This document shows, piece by piece, positions 24,264 to 33,013 of a stretch of DNA of 33,423 nt. The first letter of the stretch is position 1, and the number at the start of each line of letters is the position of its first letter. The stretch covers positions 1 through 33,423 of the forward strand of contig NZ_DASXVH010000039.1 of the NCBI RefSeq assembly GCF_036504375.1. The letters are read 5' to 3'. The notes beneath the pieces were generated by a model. The model had not been told where the DNA came from. It was given only the letters and a program-made list of their open reading frames with translations, and searched no databases. The position numbers and the translations under genes are program-made. The stretch is from Novimethylophilus sp036504375. GTDB taxonomy: Bacteria; Pseudomonadota; Gammaproteobacteria; Burkholderiales; Methylophilaceae.

Positions 24264-24935
24264 ATGCGCATACTGCTGATAGAGGATGACAGGGTACTGG
24301 GCGATGCGATGATGCGCTCGCTGCAGCAGGTCGGCTATGCCGTGGATTGGGCACGCGACGGCAAGGCGGCGGATCTGGCGCTGCGGGACCAGGTTTACGA
24401 TCTGACGCTACTCGATCTGGGGCTACCGCAGCTGGACGGGTTTGAAGTGCTGCGGCGGCTGCGCAGCCGGCGTTCCAGCCTGCCGGTGCTGATCGTCACC
24501 GCGCGCGACTCGCTGGACGACCGCATCAAGGGGCTGGATCTCGGCGCCGACGACTATGTGCTCAAACCGTTCGACATGCCGGAGCTGCTGGCGCGTGCCC
24601 GGGCACATATCCGTCGAGCACAGGCCGCGCCGACGACCGAAATCCTCTACGGCCCCCTGATGTACGATACGGCGACGCGCATGGTCAGGATATCCGGCGA
24701 ACCATTCAATCTGTCGGCGCGCGAACTGGGCATTCTGGAGACCCTGCTGATGAAAACCGGCAAGGTCATCACCAAGGAATTGCTGGTGGAAAAACTGTGC
24801 AACTGGGATGAAGTCCTGGGCAGCAATGCGATCGAGGTCTACGTGCATCGCCTGCGCAAGAAACTGCAGCCGCACGGCATCGACATCAGCACGGTACGCG
24901 GGCTGGGCTATATGCTGGAGAAACCGGATGCGTAA
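24264..24935 (+). CDS. OmpR-family response regulator (QseB/PmrA-like)
   Basis: A 223-residue DNA-binding regulator. The receiver has LLIEDDRVLG, phospho-acceptor Asp51 in LLDLGLPQLDGF, Thr79 in IVTARD and Lys101 in YVLKPFD. The C-terminal winged helix contains LSARELGILETLLMKTGKV and the recognition region SNAIEVYVHRLRKKL. The pattern is that of the QseB/PmrA/TctD branch. The kinase gene starts eight bases before this stop, so they form one two-component system. A tandem CTTACA box lies 69-85 bases upstream, consistent with autoregulation and with control of the divergent HAD-led operon. Confidence 0.95.
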   Translation: MRILLIEDDRVLGDAMMRSLQQVGYAVDWARDGKAADLALRDQVYDLTLLDLGLPQLDGFEVLRRLRSRRSSLPVLIVTARDSLDDRIKGLDLGADDYVLKPFDMPELLARARAHIRRAQAAPTTEILYGPLMYDTATRMVRISGEPFNLSARELGILETLLMKTGKVITKELLVEKLCNWDEVLGSNAIEVYVHRLRKKLQPHGIDISTVRGLGYMLEKPDA

Positions 24936-26328
24936 ATCGCTGCGGCGCACGCTGCTGCTATGGCTGCTGGTACCGCTGCTGCTGCTGTTCAGCCTGGGCA
25001 CTGTAATGGTTTACCAGCTGGCATTGAATTATTCGGAAGACGCCTATGACCGCGCACTGCATGACTCGGCCAGCGACATCCTGTTTCTGGCCAAGGAGTC
25101 CTTTAAAAACAAAGGCCGCATCGAGTTGCCGCACTCGGTACACGAGATTTTGCTAGCCGACCAATACGACAAGACTTATTTCAGCATTCTGGACAAACAC
25201 GGCAAGCTGCTGGCCGGTGACGGCAGGCTTTCGGTACCCGTCATTGATTCCGACGACGAAGACGGCACCGCCTATTACGACGACGTCATCAACGATGAAG
25301 AAATCCGGGTGATCGCCACGGAATTCAATATGACTGAAGACGGGCAGCAGCACACCTGGCGCATCCTGGTGGGCGAAACCCGCAACAAGCGCGACGGACT
25401 GGCGAGAGACATCCTCACCGGATTCGTCGTGCCCCAGGCCATTATCATCCTGCTTGCCGCAGGGCTGGTCGTGCTCGGTGTGCGGCGCGGGCTGGCCCCG
25501 CTGGAAGAGCTGCGCGAATCCCTGACGCATCGCTCGCACAACGACATGCGCCCGCTGAACACCCCCAACGTGCCCGTCGAAGTGCAGCCGCTGATGCGGG
25601 AAATCAACGGCCTGCTGGTCCGGCTGGAGTCGGTATTCGAAGCCCAGAAACGCTTTATCGCCGATGCCGCCCACCAGTTGCGCACCCCATTGGCGGGTTT
25701 GACTGCGCAAACCGACCTCGCCCGGGCACAGGACAACCCGCCGCAAACCCAGCATGCGCTCGATCAGATCAAGATTGTTTCCACACGCCTCAACCATGCT
25801 GTCAGTCAGTTGCTGTCGCTGGCGCGCAACGAGCCGGGTGCCGATAAATCGTTGAATCTGCAGGCGCTGGACCTGAACGAATTCGGGCGGATTGCCACGC
25901 TGGAATGGATAGAACAGGCAATCGAGCGCAACATTGACCTCGGCTTCGATGCGCCGTCGACACCGTCTATCATTACCGCCGATGCCATGCGGCTGAGGGA
26001 GTTGCTCGATAATCTGATCGATAACGCGCTGCGCTATTGCCCGCCGGGAAGCAGGGTCACAGTCCGCATCGGGAATGGCCCCACCTTATGCGTGGAAGAC
26101 ACCGGCCCCGGCATTCCTGAGGAAGAACGCACTCGCATCTTCGATCGCTTCCATCGTCTGCTGGGCACCGATACCGACGGCAACGGCCTGGGATTGGCCA
26201 TCGTCAAGGAAATCGCCGATTTGCATGGCGCGGTCGTGGAGGTCGAAGCGGCGGCCGGTGGACGCGGCGCGCTGTTCCGGGTCAGGTTTCCGGCTGCCCG
26301 CTCTCCAACCCCACGTTTTCCAGCTTAG
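24928..26328 (+). CDS. Membrane sensor histidine kinase (2CSK_N/TctE-like)
   Basis: A 466-residue inner-membrane sensor. TM1 (about 8-30) is followed by a periplasmic domain beginning with AYDRALHDSASDILFLAKES, typical of the 2CSK_N domain of TctE/QseC-type kinases. TM2 is at about 163-185. The HisKA region has His249 in FIADAAHQLRTPLAGL. The ATPase domain has LIDNALRYCPPG (N box), VEDTGPGIP (G1) and GNGLGLAIVKEI (G2). The periplasmic loop includes an acidic run (DSDDEDGTAYYDDV), which could sense cations, as in PhoQ or PmrB; this is inference. The ATG at 24928 overlaps the regulator stop by eight bases. Its 3' end overlaps the converging exoribonuclease gene by 47 bases. Confidence 0.94.
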   Translation: MRKSLRRTLLLWLLVPLLLLFSLGTVMVYQLALNYSEDAYDRALHDSASDILFLAKESFKNKGRIELPHSVHEILLADQYDKTYFSILDKHGKLLAGDGRLSVPVIDSDDEDGTAYYDDVINDEEIRVIATEFNMTEDGQQHTWRILVGETRNKRDGLARDILTGFVVPQAIIILLAAGLVVLGVRRGLAPLEELRESLTHRSHNDMRPLNTPNVPVEVQPLMREINGLLVRLESVFEAQKRFIADAAHQLRTPLAGLTAQTDLARAQDNPPQTQHALDQIKIVSTRLNHAVSQLLSLARNEPGADKSLNLQALDLNEFGRIATLEWIEQAIERNIDLGFDAPSTPSIITADAMRLRELLDNLIDNALRYCPPGSRVTVRIGNGPTLCVEDTGPGIPEEERTRIFDRFHRLLGTDTDGNGLGLAIVKEIADLHGAVVEVEAAAGGRGALFRVRFPAARSPTPRFPA

Positions 26329-28159
26329 CCACAAATTTGCAGCTGAGTTCCATCAGCAACGGATCGACTCTTTCCACTTTCAGCCGCACGCGTTCACCGG
26401 CCGCCAGTTCCGGCAGGCTGTGCACCTTGGTGACGGTGGGAATGCCATCCAGCCGTACCAGGTTCTCGCGCCATACCATGGCATCGACTTCCTGCAGATT
26501 TTCCTGGATCAGGTACTGCAAGCACCAGTAGCGCTCCATGCGCTGCTGGAATTCGTTATAGGCGTTATAGGCCAGATCGAAATCGCGCATCGCGGTGGTC
26601 AGCGCTTCGCTGCCTTTGTTATAGGCCGGTTCCGTCCCTTGCAGCAGCGCGATCATCTGGCGCTGGTTGATCAAATCCACCGCGCGCCGGAGTGGCGACG
26701 TGCTCCACGCATACTGCGCGACGCCTAAGCCCTGGTGCGGTTCGGCATTGACGGTCATGAACACCTTGCCGCCGGTCTGCGCGCGGTAGATGCCGGGCAT
26801 GCCATTCTCGGCCAGCAGGCCGCCCCAGTGCGCGTTGGCGTAAATCATCAGCTCCGCCACCAGCTTGTCCATCGGTGAGCCGCGCTTGCGTTCGGTGATG
26901 CGCACGCGGCCGTTTTCGACGTAGAAGTTGTAATCCACCTGCGGCGCGCGATTGGGGTCGTACTTGCCGCGCCCTTTCTCCATCGCCTCCGCCAACTGGT
27001 GCAGCGCCAACAGGCGCTCCCAGTGCGTATGGCCGCTGGATTCAATCAGCGTGTCCTCGTTGAAGTGCGGTTCCAGCGTATCGTGGCGCAGGTTCTCGGC
27101 GATTTTCACCATCTCCACCCGGCTGTCGTTGGCGACTATTTCGAGTTCCGGCGTCACTTCCAGATATAAGGACAATGCCGGACGCCACTGGCCTGCCAGC
27201 AGGCTGAAAGGCTCGATGGCGGTTTCCGGCAGCATGGTGATCTTGTTGCCCGGCATGTAGACCGTAGACAACCGCTTCAAGGCTATCACATCGAGCTCCG
27301 ACCCCGGCAGGATGCCGAGTGCGGGCGCGGCAATATGAATGCCGACCCGATGATTTCCGTTGTCCAAGCTGGTGATCGAGAACGCGTCGTCGATCTCGGT
27401 CGTCGTGCTGTCGTCGATGCTGAACGCCTCGACATCCGCCTGCGGCAAGCCCTCCGGCAGCGCAATCGATGCGTGCTCGGGGAAAGCGATTCCACCGGGA
27501 AACTGCTCGCGCAGAAAGGCGCCGAAATGGTAATCGTGCGCCGACGGCACCGCGCCGCAGGCCTCCAGCAGCTTGAGGTGCGACATGCCGGTTGCCGCCG
27601 CGGCCTCGTCCAGCGCTTTCCATTCCAGCGTGTTCTTGTCGGGCTCGTAGACCAGCATATCGAGCCTGGCCGGCGTTTCCCCGAATTCCGGCGGCAGCCG
27701 GTGCGCCTTCAGCTGCTCCACGTATTCGGCAATTTTCTCGGCCTGCAAGCGCTTGCGTTCCTGCGCCGCCAGCGCGGCCTTTAAATTTTCTTCCGGCGCG
27801 GCTTTGTAGCGGCCTTTGCCCTTGCGGTAGAAATACATCGGCGCGGCATGCAGGCTGATCGCCGTCGCCGCCGCTTCAAGCGGGTTCGGCACGTGGCCGT
27901 AGTAGTCGCGCGCCAACTCCTCGAAGCCGAATTCGTCCTCGCCGCAGCACTGCCACAGGAAATCGGTCTCCAGCGTCGCGGCTTCCGCCTGCGCTTTCTC
28001 CATGAACCCCGCCAGCGCACCGTCGAATTTCAGCAGCACATTGGCCGCCTTGATCTTGGAGCGCTTGCCGCTGGCCGCCTCCACCTGCAACGAACCGGGG
28101 TTCTCGGCCATGACCGATGCGACCTTGAAACTGCCTTCTTCTTCGTAAAATACGTTCAT
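26282..28159 (-). CDS. RNase II-family 3'-5' exoribonuclease
   Basis: A 625-residue RNB-domain protein that should degrade RNA from the 3' end. The N-terminal 240 residues (MNVFYEEEGSFKVASVMAEN at the start) differ from E. coli RNase II and resemble the betaproteobacterial/cyanobacterial branch. The catalytic centre is FSIDDSTTTEIDDAFSI (247-262): Asp249, Asp257 and Asp258 match E. coli Asp201, Asp209 and Asp210, while Asp207 is Glu255. Further RNB motifs are HIAAPALGI, YMPGNKITMLP and WSTSPLRRAVDLINQRQ. A degenerate S1-like end (ERVRLKVERVDPLLMEL) follows. The ATG at 28159 has GGGAAG upstream. Glu in the fourth position is seen in this branch and need not mean inactivity. Confidence 0.93.
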   Translation of the reverse strand: MNVFYEEEGSFKVASVMAENPGSLQVEAASGKRSKIKAANVLLKFDGALAGFMEKAQAEAATLETDFLWQCCGEDEFGFEELARDYYGHVPNPLEAAATAISLHAAPMYFYRKGKGRYKAAPEENLKAALAAQERKRLQAEKIAEYVEQLKAHRLPPEFGETPARLDMLVYEPDKNTLEWKALDEAAAATGMSHLKLLEACGAVPSAHDYHFGAFLREQFPGGIAFPEHASIALPEGLPQADVEAFSIDDSTTTEIDDAFSITSLDNGNHRVGIHIAAPALGILPGSELDVIALKRLSTVYMPGNKITMLPETAIEPFSLLAGQWRPALSLYLEVTPELEIVANDSRVEMVKIAENLRHDTLEPHFNEDTLIESSGHTHWERLLALHQLAEAMEKGRGKYDPNRAPQVDYNFYVENGRVRITERKRGSPMDKLVAELMIYANAHWGGLLAENGMPGIYRAQTGGKVFMTVNAEPHQGLGVAQYAWSTSPLRRAVDLINQRQMIALLQGTEPAYNKGSEALTTAMRDFDLAYNAYNEFQQRMERYWCLQYLIQENLQEVDAMVWRENLVRLDGIPTVTKVHSLPELAAGERVRLKVERVDPLLMELSCKFVAKLENVGLESGQPET

Positions 28160-28187
28160 TACTTCCCAACATTTTTGCGTAAGCCGC

Positions 28188-28193
28188 ATTTTA
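28188..28193 (-). promoter_or_regulatory. Candidate -10 element of the exoribonuclease gene
   Basis: TAAAAT on the minus strand (28193-28188), followed by a GC-rich stretch, would give a leader of about 20 bases carrying GGGAAG. The -35 match is poor. A very similar GGTAAAAT element precedes dnaE. Confidence 0.3.
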
Positions 28194-28377
28194 CCGTGGA
28201 TCGGCCCAATCCAATCCATCAACGACAAGAGAGATCATGCACTCTCCTCGACTTCAGCCATCGCTGGTGCCAGTTTGTCGACTATCAGCCATTGTTCCAA
28301 AAGTGCACAAGACCTTTTTATTCAGCAGGTGTAAGCTTGCAAATACTGTAATCAGGAAATCAAGGAGGGCAATAACC

Positions 28378-28917
28378 ATGCGCGTGACGATTCGCAAGCT
28401 TGTATTTGGCTTTGTGCTGTGTGCAGCACCTTTCTTCTGCATGGCGGTATATGCGAAGGATGGCGTTGCGGTGGTCAACGAGGACACACGCATTCCAGTC
28501 ATGCTGCGACCCAACGAGCACACCCGCGTGCTCAATGACATGCGTCAATACCTGAGAGGGCTGCAGGAGATGTTCTCGGCACTCGAAGTAGATGACATAG
28601 CGAAAGTTGCCGCTACCGCGCGTGCGCTCGGCAGCATCAATATCTACAATTCCAAGCTCATGTTCCCGACGAAGTCGGCAGTCAGGTTCCGCGAACTTTC
28701 GGCGCACGTACATGTGGATTTCGAAAGCCTCGCCGATGACATGGAAAAACTCAAAGACTCCCAGGACGCCGCCATCGCCACCAAGGACATCATGGGACAG
28801 CTTTCGCAAACAATGAAAAAATGCGTCTCCTGCCATGAGTCCTACCGCCTTACCAACAGTCCGCACTCAGGTTCGGAGACGATGGGCGACATCCAGGACC
28901 AGGACAAGGCGCCGTGA
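28378..28917 (+). CDS. Periplasmic monoheme cytochrome c (c'/c556-like)
   Basis: A 179-residue exported protein. The signal peptide is clear (basic start, hydrophobic FGFVLCAAPFF, cleavage likely after VYA at residue 26). The mature part is helical and ends with one heme-binding site CVSCH (Cys149, Cys152, His153) close to the C-terminus, the layout of the four-helix cytochrome c'/c556 family. These carry electrons or bind NO. AGGAGGG lies eight bases upstream of the ATG, a strong ribosome-binding site that fixes the start. It stands alone between two minus-strand genes, with a 218-base upstream region where I see no convincing promoter. The last 25 residues are polar and poorly conserved-looking. 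Confidence 0.9.
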   Translation: MRVTIRKLVFGFVLCAAPFFCMAVYAKDGVAVVNEDTRIPVMLRPNEHTRVLNDMRQYLRGLQEMFSALEVDDIAKVAATARALGSINIYNSKLMFPTKSAVRFRELSAHVHVDFESLADDMEKLKDSQDAAIATKDIMGQLSQTMKKCVSCHESYRLTNSPHSGSETMGDIQDQDKAP

Positions 28918-29015
28918 TCCGGGGCAACCGTTAGCCGACCACACCAGGCGGCGCACGGGGGCCTCAGGCATTGCCTTAGCGTCAGGAGGTTAGTCCCCCC
29001 CAGCATGCGATCCCC

Positions 29016-32000
29016 TTACCCCAATTCCGACCAAATCTTCTCCAGCCTCTTCACAGAAACCGGAAACGGCGTTTTCAGTTCCTGCGCGAACAGCGATACG
29101 CGCAGCTCTTCGATCAGCCAGCGGAAGTCCTGCAGGGATGCAGTGTCCTTGCCGGCTTTGTTCTGCGCTTCCAGACGCTGCTCATAACGATTCCACAACG
29201 TAGCGATGCCCTGCGCATGGCGGGCATCGCGCTCGGGCGCCGCGGGGTATTTTTCCAGCCGCAGCCGCAACGCCTTGAGGTAGCGCGGCAGGTGTTGCAG
29301 GCGCTCCCACGGGGTGAATGATACAAAATTCCTGCACAGCAACCTGCCCAGCTGCTCCTCGATTTCATGTTTGAGGCGCGCCATCGGCGGCGGCAGGCCG
29401 TTGAGCCTGGCGGTCAGCGGCTGGTATTCGGCGGCGATGGCCTGCGCCAGCCGCGTCGCCCCTTCCGTCACCGCAGGCAAACGGGTGCGGGCGCGCTGCT
29501 TCTGCGTCATGAATTCCCGGTTGCTGCGCGGCAATTCGTCTTCGCCAATGAACGCGCGGTCGGCGATTGCGGTAAGCATGTCTTCCTGCAGTTCGTCCGG
29601 GTTCATCACGTTGCGTAACTGTAATGCGTATTGCGTAAAGCCGGGCAGGCCTTTCGCCAGTTGCTTCATCTGCTCCTTCAGCTCGAAACGCATCAGGCGG
29701 CGCACGCCGGCGCGGTGCGACGCCTGCGCCGCGCCTTCGATATCGAACAGCCGTACCGCGACCGAGTCGATGCAGTCTTCCAGCGCCGGGTAGCCGGTGA
29801 GTCGCTGGCCGTTGCGGGTGAAATCGAGCTTTCGGGGCAGATCGCCGAAATCCCACTGCTTGATGCCTTCGCGCTCGATGCCGGGCGAGGCATCGCGGAA
29901 GGTCAGTTGCGCGGCTTGCCCCAGTTGGGTTTTCAGCGCGCGCCAGTCGCGCCCCATTGCCAGCTCGCGGCCGGCGTCGTCCACCACGCGAAAATTCATC
30001 AGGTGGTGCTCGGGAATTTTTTCGCCGCCCCAATCCGCAGGTGAAATAGCGAGGCCGGTGCGCGCCTTGACGAATTCGGCCAGCGCTTCGATGATGGACT
30101 TCCCGCCCGGCTTTGCCTGCTCGAGAAAACCGGTCACGAACTCCGGCACCGGCACGCAAACCCGGCGGAAAGTCTTGGGCAGCGCCTTGATCAGATAGGT
30201 GATTTTGTCGCGCACCATGCCCGGCACCAGCCAGTCCGCGGGCGTCAGGTCGAGCTGGTTAAGCAGCGCCAGCGGCACGGTGGCAGTCACGCCGTCCAGC
30301 GGGTGGCCCGGCTCGAAACGGTATTTCAGCGGCAGCATTGTGCCGCCCAGCGCCAGGTTTTCCGGAAACTGTGCCTCCGTCACGCCCGCGGCACCGTGGC
30401 GCATCAGGGCTTCGCGCGTCAGGTACAGCAGGCGGGGATTGTCCTGCTCGGCGTCCTTGCGCCATTTCTCGAAGCCGCTGCCGTTGACGATGCCGGCCGG
30501 GATCATCGCGTCGTAAAAGGCGAACAGCTGGTGCTCGTCCACCAGCACATCCTGCCGCCGCGCCTTGTGCTCCAGCTCCTCGACTTCTGCAATAAGTTTG
30601 CGGTTGTGCTCGAAGAACGGTGCGCGGGTGTCGAACTCCATCGCCGCCAGCGCTTCGCGGATGAATATTTCGCGCGATTCCTTGGGATCGATCGGCCCGT
30701 AGTGCACGCGCCGTTTGGGCACGATGGTGAGGCCGTACAGCGTCACCCGCTCCCAGGCCGAAACCTGCGCCAATTTGCGGTCCCAGCGCGGATCGGAATA
30801 GTGGCTCTGCGCCAGGCCCTGCGCCAGCGGCTCTATCCAGTCCGGCTCGATCTTCGCCACGCTGCGCGCATAGAGCCTGGCGGTTTCCATCAGTTCGGCG
30901 GCGATGATCCACTTGGGCCTGGCTTTCTTCAATCCGGAGCCGGGGGAGATTGCGAACTTGATGCCGCGCGCGCCCAGATAGGCGTCGCTGTCGCCGTCCT
31001 TGAAGCCGATATTGCCCAAGAGCCCGGCCAGCAGGGCGCGATGCACCTGGTCGTATGCGGCCGGGATTTCATTGCTGCGGAAGCCCATCTCGGCGACGAT
31101 GCCGGCCAGCTGCCCGTGCAGTTCGCGCCACTCCTTGAGGCGCAGAAACGACAGGAAATGGTCGTGGCATTCCTTGACCAGCAGGCGGTTGGATTTCTTG
31201 TGCTTGAGCGCTTCGTCGTAGAACTCCCACAGCTTCAGAAAGCCGAGAAAATCCGAGCGCTCGTCGGTAAAGCGCGCGTGCGCGCGGTCGGCGGCTTCGC
31301 GCTTGTCCATCGGACGCTCACGCGGGTCCTGGATCGCCAGCGCACTGGCGATGATGAGGATTTCCGTGAGGCAGTTTTCCGCCTTCGCCGCCAGCAGCAT
31401 GCGGCCCACCTTGGGGTCCAAAGGCAGTTTGGCGAGCTGGCTGCCGACGTTGGTCAGCCGGCGCTCCGCATCCACCGCACCCAGCTCCTGCAGCAGCTGA
31501 TAGCCGTCGGCTACCAGACGCGCAGACGGCGCTTCGATGAACGGGAAATCGTCCACCGCGCCCAGCTTGAGCGCGGCCATGCGCAGGATGACAGAAGCCA
31601 GGGAACTGCGCAGGATTTCCGGCTCGGTGAATTCGGGCCGCTCGTCGAAGTCCTGCTCGGCATACAGCCTGACGCAGACGCCGTTGGACACGCGCCCGCA
31701 GCGGCCGGCTCTTTGTCTTGCGGCCGCCTGCGAAATCTTTTCGATCTGCAATTGCTCGACCTTGGCACGCGGGCTGTAGCGATTGACTCGCGCCAACCCG
31801 CTATCGACCACATACTTGACGCCCGGCACGGTGAGCGAGGTTTCCGCGACATTGGTCGCCAGCACGATGCGTCGCCCGCCGGAGGGCCGGAACACGCGCT
31901 GCTGGTCTTCCAGCGACAGGCGCGCGAACAGCGGCAGGATTTCCGCGCCGGGCGGGTGATGCTTTCTTAAATGTTCGGCGGTATCGCGAATTTCGCGCTC

Positions 32001-32951
32001 GCCCGGCAGGAACACCAGGATATCGCCGCCGCCCAGGCGCGACAGGTCGTCCACGGCGTCGAGGATGGCCTCCTCCATCTTCTCTTCGCGCTCGTCCTCC
32101 TCGGTTTCCTGCAACGGGCGATAGCGCACTTCCACCGGATAGGTGCGGCCGGATACCTCGATCACCGGCGCGCCGTCGAAGTGGCGCGAAAAGCGCTCCG
32201 CGTCTATCGTCGCCGAGGTGATGATGACCTTGAGGTCGGGGCGCCTGGGCAGCAGCTGCTTGACGTAGCCAAGCAGGAAATCGATGTTGAGACTGCGCTC
32301 GTGCGCCTCGTCGATGATCAGCGTGTCGTAGGCATCGAGGAAACGGTCGCCCTGGGTTTCGGCCAGCAGGATGCCATCGGTCATCAGCTTGATGTAGGTA
32401 TTGCCGGAGAGCTTGTCGGTGAACCTGACCTTGTATCCCACCGCATGGCCCAGCGGCGATTGGAGTTCGCTGGCGATGCGCGCGGCCACCGAGCGTGCGG
32501 CGATGCGGCGCGGCTGGGTGTGGCCTATCATGCCGGCAATGCCGCGTTTCAGCTCCAGGCAGATTTTGGGCAGCTGCGTGGTCTTGCCGGAGCCGGTTTC
32601 GCCGCAGACGATCACTACCTGGTGCCGCGCTATCGCCGCGGCGATGTCGGCCTTTTTCTGGTTGACCGGCAGTTCGTCGGCAAACTCCGGCTGGGGCAGA
32701 CTTTGCATCCTGGCCTGCACCCTGGCCGTGGATACCCGCATCTGCGCCGCGATCCCCGCCAGCAGCTGGTCGATTCTGTTCCGGTCCGACGGTTTATTCT
32801 GTTCGAGCCATGTCCGCGCCTGCTGCAGCTGGCGGCGCAGTGCGGGGCGCTCGGCCTGCATGCAAAAGGACAATTGCGCTTGCAGCTGGGAGACGGTCTG
32901 GCGGGAGGAAAGCGTTGAAGGCTGAGTCATAGGCTGGCGCGATTTTATCAT
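29016..32951 (-). CDS. hrpA: ATP-dependent RNA helicase HrpA
   Basis: A 1311-residue DEAH-box helicase, near the 1300 of E. coli HrpA, which acts on RNA and rescues stalled ribosomes. Motifs: Walker A CGETGSGKTTQ (116-126), QPRRIAARSVAARI (motif Ia), DEAH (214-217), SATIDAERF (motif III), ATNVAETSLTVPG and QRAGRCGRV (motif VI). HA2 and OB domains follow, then the long C-terminal DUF3418 region typical of HrpA. Two starts are possible: the ATG at 32951 with GAGG eight bases upstream, or the ATG at 32930 (MTQPSTL). The first is used for its better ribosome-binding site, though a TAAAAT -10-like motif at 32947-32942 would favour the second. Confidence 0.95.
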   Translation of the reverse strand: MIKSRQPMTQPSTLSSRQTVSQLQAQLSFCMQAERPALRRQLQQARTWLEQNKPSDRNRIDQLLAGIAAQMRVSTARVQARMQSLPQPEFADELPVNQKKADIAAAIARHQVVIVCGETGSGKTTQLPKICLELKRGIAGMIGHTQPRRIAARSVAARIASELQSPLGHAVGYKVRFTDKLSGNTYIKLMTDGILLAETQGDRFLDAYDTLIIDEAHERSLNIDFLLGYVKQLLPRRPDLKVIITSATIDAERFSRHFDGAPVIEVSGRTYPVEVRYRPLQETEEDEREEKMEEAILDAVDDLSRLGGGDILVFLPGEREIRDTAEHLRKHHPPGAEILPLFARLSLEDQQRVFRPSGGRRIVLATNVAETSLTVPGVKYVVDSGLARVNRYSPRAKVEQLQIEKISQAAARQRAGRCGRVSNGVCVRLYAEQDFDERPEFTEPEILRSSLASVILRMAALKLGAVDDFPFIEAPSARLVADGYQLLQELGAVDAERRLTNVGSQLAKLPLDPKVGRMLLAAKAENCLTEILIIASALAIQDPRERPMDKREAADRAHARFTDERSDFLGFLKLWEFYDEALKHKKSNRLLVKECHDHFLSFLRLKEWRELHGQLAGIVAEMGFRSNEIPAAYDQVHRALLAGLLGNIGFKDGDSDAYLGARGIKFAISPGSGLKKARPKWIIAAELMETARLYARSVAKIEPDWIEPLAQGLAQSHYSDPRWDRKLAQVSAWERVTLYGLTIVPKRRVHYGPIDPKESREIFIREALAAMEFDTRAPFFEHNRKLIAEVEELEHKARRQDVLVDEHQLFAFYDAMIPAGIVNGSGFEKWRKDAEQDNPRLLYLTREALMRHGAAGVTEAQFPENLALGGTMLPLKYRFEPGHPLDGVTATVPLALLNQLDLTPADWLVPGMVRDKITYLIKALPKTFRRVCVPVPEFVTGFLEQAKPGGKSIIEALAEFVKARTGLAISPADWGGEKIPEHHLMNFRVVDDAGRELAMGRDWRALKTQLGQAAQLTFRDASPGIEREGIKQWDFGDLPRKLDFTRNGQRLTGYPALEDCIDSVAVRLFDIEGAAQASHRAGVRRLMRFELKEQMKQLAKGLPGFTQYALQLRNVMNPDELQEDMLTAIADRAFIGEDELPRSNREFMTQKQRARTRLPAVTEGATRLAQAIAAEYQPLTARLNGLPPPMARLKHEIEEQLGRLLCRNFVSFTPWERLQHLPRYLKALRLRLEKYPAAPERDARHAQGIATLWNRYEQRLEAQNKAGKDTASLQDFRWLIEELRVSLFAQELKTPFPVSVKRLEKIWSELG

Positions 32952-33013
32952 GCGTCTGGCCTCAAGCCGGGCGTGATGCCTGTCAGAAACCTGGAACCTG
33001 TTTCAGCAGGTTC

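Noticed and set aside
28918..29015. Possible recombination or attC-like site with two GTTAG copies between the cytochrome gene and hrpA
   Set aside because: The copies are in the same orientation and the inner pairing expected for an attC site is missing.
30303..31970. Long open frame (about 555 codons) antisense to hrpA
   Set aside because: Shadow of hrpA with no recognisable domain and no ribosome-binding site.
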